Positions 11,183-20,404 of a stretch of 27,662 nt of DNA are shown here, piece after piece. Numbering within the stretch: position 1 is the first letter of the stretch; each line of letters starts with the position of its first letter. The stretch comes from Calcarisporiella thermophila CBS 279.70 (lineage: Eukaryota; Calcarisporiellomycota): the NCBI RefSeq assembly GCF_041956535.1, contig NW_027192227.1, positions 140,025-167,686 of the forward strand. Direction: 5' to 3'. Below the pieces are notes generated by a model. That model ran no database searches, was not told where the DNA came from, and saw only the letters and a list, made by a program, of their open reading frames with translations. Made by a program: the position numbers and the translations under genes.

Positions 11183-12996
11183 TCATTGCATTTTCATACC
11201 AGGCTGAAGCTCTGCACAATACTCCTCTAACAACAGCCTTATTACTTCCAAATGTCCATTTCTTACAGCACAATGTAATGGTGTCCATCCAGTCCTATCC
11301 TTGGAATTCACAGCTGCACGATGTTTCTCTACCAACAGTTTCACCAACTCTATATGCCCATTACTTGCTGCATAATGCAATGGTAACCTTCCAAATCCAT
11401 CCATAGCATTCACATCTGCACCATGCTTCTCTAGTAGAAATTCCACCATTTCTATACTCTTACCCGAGGTGGCCATATGTAATGGTGTGCATCCTGATTT
11501 ATCCTTGGTATTTACATCTGCATCAACTCTTCAAGTAACAGATTTGCCACTTCCATATGTCCGCCTCTTGCAGCCAAATGCAACAATGACTGACCCCTTA
11601 TATCCTTGGCTTTCGCATCTATATTACCTATCTCCAACAAAAACTTTACTATCTCCGTATGCCCACCAGTGGCAGCGAAATGTATTGGCATCCATCCTAA
11701 ACGGAACTCCGAGTACGCACCACATGCAACCATAACTTCCTCCATCAATTCCGGATATTTACTTTTTCCAACATCACAAAACTGGACCCTTCCAACACCA
11801 GCTTTCGCTTTTGCATCCGCACCATACTCTTTCACTAGCAGCTTCACCAATTCTGTATGCCCACTCCCAGAGGCCAAATGTAGCACCGACTCACCGTGAT
11901 TGTTTTTAATGTTCACATCTGCATTATATCGCTCTAATAGAAACTTAACCGACCCTATATGCTCACCTCTTGCTGCTTCAAGTACTGGCGTCGATCCACA
12001 TTTATCCTTAACATTCATATTTGCGCTGCAATGGTCCAACAATATCCTCATTACCTCTATATGTCCATATCTTGCCGCTAAATGTACTGGCGTGGCTCCA
12101 TTGAAATTCTTAATCTCCGCATTGGCATCATATTTCTCCAACAACAACTTAACTATCTCCATATCACCACAAACTGCGGCAAGGTGGAGGGGTGTCTGTC
12201 CATCTTTGTCCCAGTGATTGACAAATGGGCTAAAAAACTCTACAAAGCTTCTTATACATTCACTATTTTCATCTTGGACAGCATGATGGAGCGGAGTGAA
12301 GTCGATTCGACCATATTCGAAATAGGGCTGACTCTTCGGTGCTCCCCTATCCATAAGTTTACATTTCCAAAACTGTATTTCTTTCTTGGAAACTAATTCG
12401 GGTTCCAGTCGACCCAAATCTATTATCTCACATATAGACTGGTAATCACCTGCGCTTGCTGCCTTTTTGTATAATTTCAGCGCCCTCTTGAATTTCATAC
12501 TACGGTTATAAATATTTGCAAGATAGTGAAGAGAGGATAGCGTAAGTTTGTCGTTGATCCCGAGGATTTGTTTGCGAATCGATAATGCCTCCTCTCCATG
12601 CACTTCCGCTGGTCCATAGTAGCCTTTTATCATATAAACGTAAAAGAGATCGCTCTCCGCTTTCGCAGTTTCAAGATGCTCGTCGCCATAAGCAGCCCTA
12701 GTACACTTAATGGCAAACTTTGCAAGTTCAACGAGCCCTTCAACTTGCCCATTTCTCGCCAGAAATATTACAGTGGGCGAAAATAAAGCAGCTATCTCTG
12801 CGAGTTCATGTTTTTTCAAATAATCTTCGCCCATATTATAGTCTTTGCAAATTTGATATATTTGTTGGATTTGCGGTGCCAAGACTTTCATAATCTTGCG
12901 ATGCTCCTTGTCGCAAATATTGAACTGCTCACATAATTCCTGTTTCAGGACACTAATTAGATTTTTACGAGTTAGCCATATCTCCAGGGAGCCCAT
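11183..12996 (-). CDS. TPR/ankyrin-repeat protein, frameshifted
   Basis: Intronless, minus strand. The main frame (12996..11512) starts MGSLEIWLTRKNL and codes ~220 residues of helices that include a kinesin-light-chain-like TPR pair ('AAYGDEHLETAKAESDL', 'HGEEALSIRKQILG', 'LSSLHYLANIYNRSMKFKRA'). About seven ankyrin repeats follow ('DGQTPLHLAAVCGDMEIVKL', 'GATPVHLAARYGHIEVMRIL' and so on). Near 11520 the frame changes: one frame ends LLLEELMQM-stop, while the overlapping frame continues DADVNTKDKSGCTPLHMA and three more repeats, ending CAELQPGMKMQ at 11183. Joined, this would be about 600 aa with ~10 repeats. There is no splice signal at the break, so it is a 1-nt lesion or a sequencing error. 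Such proteins are protein-protein adaptors. No enzymatic domain is seen and the partner is unknown. Confidence 0.8.
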
Positions 12997-13179
12997 AATT
13001 AAGTTGCAATCTGAATTCAGACCTATTAACGGATGCTGAGTGTGAGAGCTGAATCATCAAGTGTGCATCGTAAAAACCTTTATATCGGAGGCTTGCGACG
13101 AGTCAAATTATTTGTTTAAGAAATCTAAAGCTCAATTGATATGCGTAGAATATTTTAGGTTAGGTTACATTTAAAGATT
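12997..13179. other. short spacer between the ankyrin gene and the MULE insertion
   Basis: Probable promoter side of the ankyrin gene. The MULE element sits about 190 bp upstream of its ATG. Confidence 0.4.
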
Positions 13180-13188
13180 AAATCTAAA
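13180..13188. repeat. left 9-bp target-site duplication of the MULE
   Basis: AAATCTAAA directly precedes the left TIR and is repeated exactly after the right TIR at 15724-15732. Nine bases is the typical MULE duplication length. Confidence 0.95.
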
Positions 13189-13245
13189 GGGTAATTCTAT
13201 TTGTACCCGGGTATAACTATTAATTACTGCTAAGTTGGTTAATTA
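13189..13245 (+). repeat. MULE left terminal inverted repeat
   Basis: Matches the reverse complement of 15667-15723 at 55 of 57 positions. It contains CCCGGGTATAACTATTAATT followed by AAGTTGGTTAA. Confidence 0.95.
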
Positions 13246-13413
13246 ATTTTTTTGAATAATTAATCGTCAAATTCAAAGTCACGCGCTACATGTTATTAAC
13301 TCTCAGTAAATCAACCAAAAATTGAACTTAGTAGTAAATGATGTGTACCAATAACATCTGCCACATTTCTTACTTTTATTCATTTATTATCAATAATATT
13401 ATATTTACACACA

Positions 13414-15522
13414 TTAATTCCGACTAGGACTATTACGTAGGTCATGACCAGTCTGCTTACATCCACGACAAAGGCGCATCTTTACCTCATGCTGAGACTT
13501 CAGGCGTTTATTGGATTTAGGTCTACCTTTTGTCACGACTTCTTGTGGGTCGGCTATGCTAGCAATCGGCCCCGGAGAACCATATAGACCAGCCGTATTA
13601 ATTACCGGCTCCGAACGAGCAATAAATGAATTAAGTTCTTGTTTAGCCCTTTCAACAGGAAGATGTTGAACAAGCTGTTGAGCAGTTGATATAGCACGGG
13701 AAACCAAGGTGAACAACACATCGTCGTCCACACATTTTGGAAATCCCATTTTAGCAATTTTCCAAGCTTCCAGAGATTTAGAGGATTGCTGCTCAAAATT
13801 TGACGGCTCAGTGCTTTCCAATATGGTGGATCTGTGTGGTGTTATGAACCAGCGCTGTGCTATCTCTGATTCATAGATCATATCCTTGCCTTGCTTTTTA
13901 CGAAAAGAGAAGAGATGGGCACACGGGAGAAGAAATTGCTTTACCGAGCTGCAGCCGCAGACTGATATATGACTGCTGTACGATATTGGATAGTATTTTT
14001 CTATATTAAAATAAGGCGGTTAATTACTATCTTCTCCTGCCTGATATAATGATATAATAACTATCTTTGCCGCAGATCAGATAAAACCCATCTTTTTCGA
14101 CAAGCTCGAAATCCTCTATACGGTGATATTGTTCAATAAGTTTTTCCATCGCAAATTCAGAGATTTTATCTTCCAAGTTGCCGAATGGGTGTGAAGGATA
14201 AAGCTTGCGACGATTTCTAGCTTGATAAAGACAAAAAGCTCGATGTTTTTCCTGCTCATTAAAAAGTATGTCGAAAGAGTCGAAGAGTTTGCTAAGACTG
14301 GCCTGAATGGTGGTAAAACGCTTGAGAACTGCATGTTGCCCTTCTACACGCTGAGTCGAACGCACGCCAAGATTAGTGTAATCCGAGACAAATGCCTCTG
14401 CCCACATTTCACGACGATTATACCAACGTTGAAGATAATCTGCTGTATTGGGGTATGCTTTAATTATCTCATTGTAATGCTTGTCGAATTCGTCTGGTGT
14501 CTGTATGCTAAACAGCTTAGTAAGCTCTTTTGCAAAGTCTTTGTAGTTCTCAACCTTCCGGTTCAAATGCACTCGTATATCCTTTGTTATATGCCATGAA
14601 CAAAGCTGGTGCTGAGCATGTGGAATAACATTACGGACAGCACTTATGAACGCTGGGTCGGAATCGCTAATCACTGTTCGTATACTCTCAGTTGATTCTC
14701 TTTTCAAACAAGATATAAGTTGCTGGAGCGCCCACATAAATGCATGGGTAGATTCGCGTTTTAGTAGCGCAATTCCCATCAAAAACGTTTTGATATTTTC
14801 ATCTATACCGACTAAAACCAAGCAAGGAAGGTTGAAGTGGTTGGTGTGATAGGTACTATCAGCAATCACGACCTCAGGACACTTGTCCGCAAGTGAAATA
14901 TGCGAGTTACGCACCCAAAATATGTTTTGCAGCTTGCCATTTTCCAATACGTATTTGACGGTATATTCGGTTGTATTCTCAAGCTTGGTCAACAAGGCAG
15001 CAATTTCGGACAGCTCACCCTTTTCTCTTTTAGTAATTGTCGCTAAAGCATTATGGATATCCTTAGCCTGAATGGATTCAATCTGGCTACGAACAAGCCG
15101 AGTTGCGAGAGAAACACTACCTCCAAATTGAACAACATTCTGAGCAAACTGAACTATTTCAGGGTCGGGTCTACGAAATCTGCGAGCAAAACGGATATCC
15201 TCGGGCTCCAAAGGATGATTATGCTCGATATTACCAGAGGTAACGCGATAAGCATTTACGGCTTTTGAAAATCGAAATCGCAATATGAAAGGACAATCGC
15301 ATTTCACTGTTGATACGGTTCTCATGGGTATTTCGTTATTCGAACTGTGTTGGCCTGATCGTGAACATGAAATAGTGCAGTGAGGAATCCAGTAGTAAGA
15401 TCTGAGCGTTCTACCCTCCATTCAAACCCAATACTAACTGCATAATTGTTCATCCATTCAGTTATTTCGTCTCGATCTTTGAACATACGGGATTTGAGAT
15501 CAGAAATGGAGATGATAGTCAT
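13414..15522 (-). pseudogene. MULE transposase (FAR1-type zinc finger, DDE, SWIM), broken frame
   Basis: Three blocks can be read. Block 1 (15522 to ~15420) starts MTIISISDLKSRMF and contains 'NNYAVSIGFEWRVE', the start of a FAR1/WRKY-GCM1-like DNA-binding domain. Block 2 (15421..14027) continues it in another frame with 'CDCPFILRF' and 'GNIEHNHPL' (the zinc-finger Cys and His pairs). It then holds the DDE transposase core: 'VVIADSTYHTNHF' (first Asp), 'TVISDSDPAF' (second Asp) and the C-x2-H 'QLCSWHITKD'. Block 3 (frame ending at 13414) begins before 13881 with a SWIM finger, 'SVCGCSSV..PCAHLFSF', and ends in a zinc-knuckle-like CRGCKQTGHDLRNS with Ser for the last Cys. Lesions are a frame change near 15420, and a stop at 14027-14029 plus a second frame change before the SWIM block. 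No introns explain them. Confidence 0.9.
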
Positions 15523-15648
15523 TTTTACAAAGGAGAATGGAAAGATTCAAATTATAAAGGTTACACTCAACTTGAAAATAATAAAATTTTAATTTTACGC
15601 GTGAGTAATAAAAGTAAAAGTGTGACTTGCTGGTAAATAAAACAAAAT

Positions 15649-15686
15649 AATTAACCAACTTTGCAGTAATTAACCAACTTAGCGGT
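15649..15686. repeat. 19-bp tandem duplication inside the right TIR
   Basis: AATTAACCAACTTTGCAGT (15649-15667) and AATTAACCAACTTAGCGGT (15668-15686) are adjacent copies with two mismatches. The left TIR has only one copy, so the two ends differ in subterminal structure. Confidence 0.9.
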
Positions 15687-15723
15687 AATTAATAGTTATA
15701 CCCGGATACAAATAGAATTACCC
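15667..15723 (-). repeat. MULE right terminal inverted repeat
   Basis: Reverse complement of 13189-13245 with two mismatches. It ends ...GAATTACCC and is followed by the second copy of the 9-bp duplication at 15724-15732. Confidence 0.95.
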
Positions 15724-15732
15724 AAATCTAAA
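15724..15732. repeat. right 9-bp target-site duplication of the MULE
   Basis: AAATCTAAA, identical to 13180-13188. Confidence 0.95.
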
Positions 15733-16201
15733 ATGTAGTACTTTTATTTTTCTAATTTGCAGCACATATAGTTCTATGAATTCAAAATCACCTGTAAATG
15801 AGGATTACCTCCAATTCACAGAATGTTAGGAAACTTGAGATGTTGGTGGTTTATCTACTGTAGATAATTAAGGATATTGGTGCATTTTGAAGAGATGAAT
15901 TAAAATGAGAAAAAACTGAGCTCGATATGTAACCTAGCTAACGAGTTTCAATATTTTGAGCCGATTTTGAATTCCTTCATTTCTACCTGATATTCGCATC
16001 AAATTTCGAAGATGATTGCGATATTTATTAACATGTGTAGAAATATTTCGACATTCGTGAAAGATCTCAAAATGGATTAAAAAATACCAAGACTCCATTT
16101 TCCGTGACTCTTTACTGTCTATATAATAATAGTATGCGCATCGAATTGTATACATAGGTTGGCTTTCATTATTGTGGAACATTGACATAATATCTTAATG
16201 G
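15733..16201. other. intergenic
   Basis: An 84-codon open frame on the minus strand (16188..15934, MSMFHNNES...) lies just past the esterase stop. It has no recognisable domain, signal peptide or repeat and is probably chance. Nothing else was seen. Confidence 0.4.
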
Positions 16202-17794
16202 CTACTTAAATAGGGAGCAGGCGTTATTGAAACTGCTCCAGAAAATACATTTCTCGTTATCACTAAGGTCTTTTTCGAGAACTACATTTTCTGCCTCGAA
16301 TATAATTTGTTCCCCCGCAGCGTAAGTAGGCCATTTGATGTGTGAAGTATTTGTGTTTGGATCTCCCGATTTGACAAATGAGATATAATAGTCGGTCATT
16401 GTATTTGCCAGCTGTACTTCAGCAGATGACATGCCGGTTGTGTTGAGGAATGTGTACAGAAGATCATAACCATGAGTTGCACCGAAAATCCCAAGAGCTT
16501 GGTTAAAGCGGTATTTGTACACCTCAGGTGTGTAAGCTTTTGCCAGTTCTAATGCCGGACATGTGAAAAGCATATCTCCAAATACCATAGAAGCCCTGGT
16601 TTCATATTTTGGAATAGCCGCCTCTTCTGGATATAAACGAGCAATATCCTGAAGTGAGGAATTGGATGCACAAGGGACCATCTGGTTGATAGCAGCATAG
16701 AACTTCTCTGTAGTGTTAGATGGTAAATCATGTGTGAAACCGGTTCCTTCGTTGGTATTAGTTCCCACAATTATTGGAATACGAAAGAGTTTTTGGTTAC
16801 TCATAAGCTTTGCACAACCTTCAGCAATATACTTTCCATCTACGACTGGAACAAATGTAAAGATGAGAGGCATGCTTTTTGCCATTGCCTTGCCCACGTC
16901 ACGCAATAGAGAGATGTCACAATTTCGCAGACAATCCAACGTGTTGCTGGCATTTGAACACTCGACTCTCTTGACGAGTTCGTTATAAACAGATTGATAG
17001 ACTCGGTATGATGGACAATGGTACATACTGGTTGGAGATCCGCTTGACAGGATGGCTCTATCGAATGGAAGTTGGGGCAGGGTCTGCATAGTAGTTCGTT
17101 GTCGAGATTCAAGCGTCATGTCCGTATTTGATTGTGTTTCATTTTTAGAGGTGCTAGAGAATAGGTGGAATCCAATTGAAACAGCACCAGCACTTTCACC
17201 CATTACTGTAACCCTCGTTGGATCACCTCCGAAAGCCTGTGCATATCTGCGAACCCATTCCAATGCCATTCTTTGATCGAGAAGGCCGGCATTCAAGTCG
17301 CCGTCCTCGCGAACTTCCTCAGAAGAGAGAAAGCCTAATGGACCCAAACGATAGTTGGCAGAAACAAAAATCATGCTATTGTTCGAATGCTGGACTAGAC
17401 GCGACCCGTCATATAGGTCCATTGATGGTGAACTTCCTAAAAAACTTCCTCCGTATATCCAAAAGAGAATAGGTAGATTCTGGCTGTTTTCTGGCTTCCA
17501 TATGTTGAGATATAGACAATCTTCAGAGGTTTCGTTTAACCCAGATGTGTATACCCTAATCTCCTTGAATTGTATGCAGCTCTTTCCGAATTTGTCAGCC
17601 TGCTGCACTGAAGTGAATGGCTGAGGCGGTCTTGGTGCCCTGAACCTCAGATTGCCAACTGGTGGCTCTGCAAATGGAACACCGCGCCACACTGATAGCC
17701 CATTTTCAATCGTGCCATTAAATACACCGTAGTCGAGAGTAAGCAACGTTTCGCCTAACACGCACGAAAAAATGGCCAATAATATCAATATCAT
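16202..17794 (-). CDS. secreted type-B carboxylesterase/lipase (alpha/beta hydrolase)
   Basis: Single open frame of 530 aa with no intron, typical family length. The N-terminus MILILLAIFSCVLG is a signal peptide, so the enzyme is probably secreted. Family signatures in order: 'GVPFAEPPVGNLRF' (~38-51), the second type-B signature EDCLYLNIW (91-99), the oxyanion region YGGSF (114-118, Ser where many have Gly), the nucleophile elbow GESAG with Ser201, 'GTNTNEG' with catalytic Glu349, and 'GATHGYD' with catalytic His441. All three catalytic residues are present. Several N-x-S/T sites suggest glycosylation. Family role: hydrolysis of carboxylic esters (lipids, xenobiotics, sterol esters). The natural substrate cannot be deduced. 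The start is the only Met before the signal peptide. No partner gene is evident, since it lies between a transposon and a protease relic. Confidence 0.95.
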   Translation of the reverse strand: MILILLAIFSCVLGETLLTLDYGVFNGTIENGLSVWRGVPFAEPPVGNLRFRAPRPPQPFTSVQQADKFGKSCIQFKEIRVYTSGLNETSEDCLYLNIWKPENSQNLPILFWIYGGSFLGSSPSMDLYDGSRLVQHSNNSMIFVSANYRLGPLGFLSSEEVREDGDLNAGLLDQRMALEWVRRYAQAFGGDPTRVTVMGESAGAVSIGFHLFSSTSKNETQSNTDMTLESRQRTTMQTLPQLPFDRAILSSGSPTSMYHCPSYRVYQSVYNELVKRVECSNASNTLDCLRNCDISLLRDVGKAMAKSMPLIFTFVPVVDGKYIAEGCAKLMSNQKLFRIPIIVGTNTNEGTGFTHDLPSNTTEKFYAAINQMVPCASNSSLQDIARLYPEEAAIPKYETRASMVFGDMLFTCPALELAKAYTPEVYKYRFNQALGIFGATHGYDLLYTFLNTTGMSSAEVQLANTMTDYYISFVKSGDPNTNTSHIKWPTYAAGEQIIFEAENVVLEKDLSDNEKCIFWSSFNNACSLFK

Positions 17795-18624
17795 TGGTAT
17801 GATATATTTTTGAGTGAATAATAAATAACCAAGTAAAAAAAAAGGCTTGAACCGATTTAATTGATTATGCTATTAAAATTAATAGATACCAGGGGATTTC
17901 GAGTTTACCCTCCTTGAAATAAACAACAAAACAATTTACATTCAAAAGTGATTTAAATTTCAGTCTAAGGAACACCGAGTTTTGAGTTTATGCTCCAGCT
18001 TATAAGACAGTTGGGCTTGTGCTGAGCTATAGTTTTATTTCCACGCTTCCATTAAAGGCAAGTCGAGATATGAGGCGTAAAGGAACTGACTTATGCTGCC
18101 TTAAATGTTTTTCCTCGAGTTACGTAATTTAATACTATTGCATAATAAGTCCGGACACGTGTATGGCCTACTAAATATTGAAAAGTCAATATATCGCTCG
18201 AAGAAATATCCTTAAAACTCTTAGAACAAGATCACTAAGCATTAAACTATTTCATAATATTTTCATGGTTTATTTCTAAAATTGTATTTTAGTAATGATT
18301 CGAAAAAGAAAATATATATTTACAGTCACACAATAATTGTAGTAAGCCGACTAATTCGTTATTAGTTTCTAAGACGGGAAGGGTGAAATACATCAAAAGA
18401 CAAAAAGATCCAACTCAGAAACTTAATAAAAGCACAATGAGTTTGGATATTGAGAAAACATATACGCATGTGCTATTTATTAATCCTACCCATATGACAA
18501 ATATTTAGGAACGAAATCATTGGGATTATACGTATGAATATAAATTAACAACCTTACGTACTGATTCTTATACTTGAATTAATAAAAATATTAAGAAGAG
18601 TGAAAAGAGGCGCTCATTTTCGTG
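17795..18624. other. intergenic, AT-rich
   Basis: Upstream side of the esterase on one side and downstream side of the protease relic on the other. No coding region, RNA gene or clear repeat was seen. Confidence 0.5.
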
Positions 18625-19470
18625 TTACAGTACATCAATACCAGTATGTGCCTGAATCCATTCATAATAATAATCCAAACGAGTGAAGTAACCAACCGGG
18701 TCTGGCCCACAACTTATATCCAAACCATAGGTTCCTACTCCAGCAATGTAATAAGACCCATTAACTGCTATATGCAATGGGGCACCAGAACTGATGCAGG
18801 TACCACGGTTGGTGCAAATAAGTAAATCTCAAATGTTGGCATGTTTTATTGGAAAAATGTTTATGTAACGATATCAAATTTGATCATAACTACATAAATA
18901 TGCTAGAAAATGACAAGTAGCGGAAATTGCTCCGCTGACATTATTTAAATAATAATCATACACCTTAATTGCTCTATAATCTTGGCAAATTTTCGTTCGA
19001 AAACGTATTTATTTTACGTTATTCATCGCTTATCACTCAAATCAAGCTGCAACCAATTTCGTTACATACTAAAACTAAAAATACCCATACCCAACTCTAC
19101 TAGGCGCGATTGCGGAAATATCTGCAGCTTTGTAGGACTCGCGTTGCCTACAGGTTATGACGTATGATACAACACTGATTAGCATATTGGGGATGTCTAT
19201 TCCACGATGGAATAGCCTGTGGAAGAATCTCTTTCCCAATTCACTTCGCAGTTTGTATAAATCGCCCAGATATATGTCCAATGGTCGTGTGATCAGCATT
19301 ACTTCTTTGGAAAGATCTGCTAGGTTCATATCGTGTCTCCAATATGTTGCGCTCATATGGAGCAAAATTAATGAGCTCATCGACGGGGGATCGTTTTCTG
19401 TTGGAGGACGACCAGGCGTGACTGGTAGTCCGATATATATTCCAGATAATATTTGTGCTACGTCAGTTAA
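18625..19470 (-). pseudogene. trypsin-like (S1) serine protease relic cut by a solo LTR
   Basis: The last exon (18827..18625, acceptor TTTGAG) is clear: 'LLICTNRGTCISSGAPLHIA', then 'NGSYYIAGVGTYG', 'SCGPDPVGYFTRLDYYYEWI' and a stop. This matches the S1 pattern MxCAG..C.GDSGGPL....GVxS.G..C......GxYTRV..Y..WI. The GDSGG box is ISSGA, with the nucleophile Ser kept and the preceding Asp lost. Upstream, on the minus strand from ~19394, 'SMSSLILLHMSATYW' fits the LIS..HVLTAAHC box with His and Cys changed. 'DIYLGDLYKLRSELGKRFF' fits the next strand, and 'PNMLISVV' fits NDIALV without its Asp. The piece between (~18900-19080) has stops in each frame, with fragments such as 'KICQDYRAIKVYDYY' around the C168 region. 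The N-terminal part before the TAAHC box is not recognisable; the Copia LTR at 19399 sits exactly there. Most likely a dead gene. Confidence 0.72.
19394..19398. repeat. left 5-bp target-site duplication of the solo LTR
   Basis: TTTTC immediately before the LTR, repeated exactly at 19675-19679. Confidence 0.85.
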
Positions 19471-19674
19471 TAGCACACTTGTACGAGCACGCGCCTTACA
19501 TGTACAAGCATGCGTCTCACCATCTTTATTTCTTTTTATCTCCTACCCTATCCCATCAGATATATATATAGTATGTGCGTTCTCTCTTTTGAATTCATAA
19601 GTGTGTGCTATTTGTGTTATCACTTCTGTCTGTTTACTTTCCTTTTATCAATATACTCTTATTAAAATCCAACA
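19399..19674 (+). mobile_element. Copia-type solo LTR, 276 bp
   Basis: It starts TGTTGGAGGACG and ends AAATCCAACA, giving the inverted TGTTGG..CCAACA ends typical of Ty1/Copia LTRs. It is flanked by a perfect 5-bp duplication, TTTTC. Inside are a TATA-like TATATATATAG near 19561 and a pyrimidine-rich 3' part, which suggest plus orientation. No internal coding region follows, so it is a solo LTR left by recombination. It lies in the 5' half of the serine protease relic. Confidence 0.88.
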
Positions 19675-20404
19675 TTTTCTAAGTCTGCTCGTGGAGTATT
19701 ATCGTTGGGACATATGGTTTAAGTCGCCCAATCGCATTTGCTAGGCCTTCCAATGGATTCCACCGGCGCCTTACGCGGAATGGCGTTGGAGAGAGTAAAG
19801 CACCTGTCGGCCCTCTTCCGTTTTCACGGTTAATAGGGTGTGGCAAGGTTGGATCAATTTTTTAGACGGAAGTAAGCCAGCTTAAAAACAGCCAAGGAAT
19901 CGTACTTGTAGGACGACATCCTTGTATAGTCTTAATCCACATTCTTAGTATCCGAGTAATTTTATTGAATTCCATTCTTAATTTCAATTCTATGATAACT
20001 TTCCTTGTCCATCTGCTAATCTGTCAATATTTTTTTTTCTTTTTATATATTCCTCTGGAAGTAAGTCAAATTCAACCAATAAACGGCCTCATCATCGTGA
20101 AGCATGGACTGCTGACTTAGTCCGCAGTCTATTTTGAATATTTTTACTTATTCTGCCCTATATGTAGTCAACGTGACGCAATATGGTGGCGCATAAATAT
20201 ATTGAATGCTGATTGATTGTTGGAAAATGCTCGGTTTATTGGGAACAATTTTATTTCGATTCTCAATGATTAGTACACTTGCGCTTTAAACACACCTACA
20301 CCAACTTGCCATCCGTGTTACTCGATATAGAGTTTGTCTACTCATTTCTCCTATTTTAACTTCAACTTTTAGTTTCGTTCACGCATTACAAATCAGAAGG
20401 CGGA
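19675..20404. other. intergenic; upstream region of the DUF899 gene
   Basis: Contains a GC-richer patch (19720-19870) of unknown origin and a small nested stem at 20105-20129 (GGACT/AGTCC and GACTGC/GCAGTC) that resembles the window's last 21 bases in inverted orientation. No gene was recognised. The leader just before the ATG at 20405 is AT-rich, without a fixed TATA box. Confidence 0.4.

Larger units (their letters stand above)
13189..15723 (-). mobile_element. complete MULE (Mutator-like) DNA transposon, 2535 bp
   Basis: The element is bounded by near-perfect terminal inverted repeats of 57 bp (two mismatches) that begin GGGTAATTCTATTTGTA, and by a perfect 9-bp duplication. It carries one transposase region on the minus strand (13414-15522). 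TIRs this similar and an exact duplication indicate a recent insertion, although the transposase frame is broken. It may have been mobilised by an intact relative elsewhere in the genome. Confidence 0.95.

Noticed and set aside
11143-12396. Long plus-strand ORFs opposite the ankyrin gene
   Set aside because: They are the antisense of a repetitive ankyrin coding region, whose consensus leaves the opposite strand open.
15934-16188. 84-codon minus-strand ORF after the esterase
   Set aside because: No domain, signal peptide or repeat; ends in AT-rich spacer next to the transposon. Likely chance.
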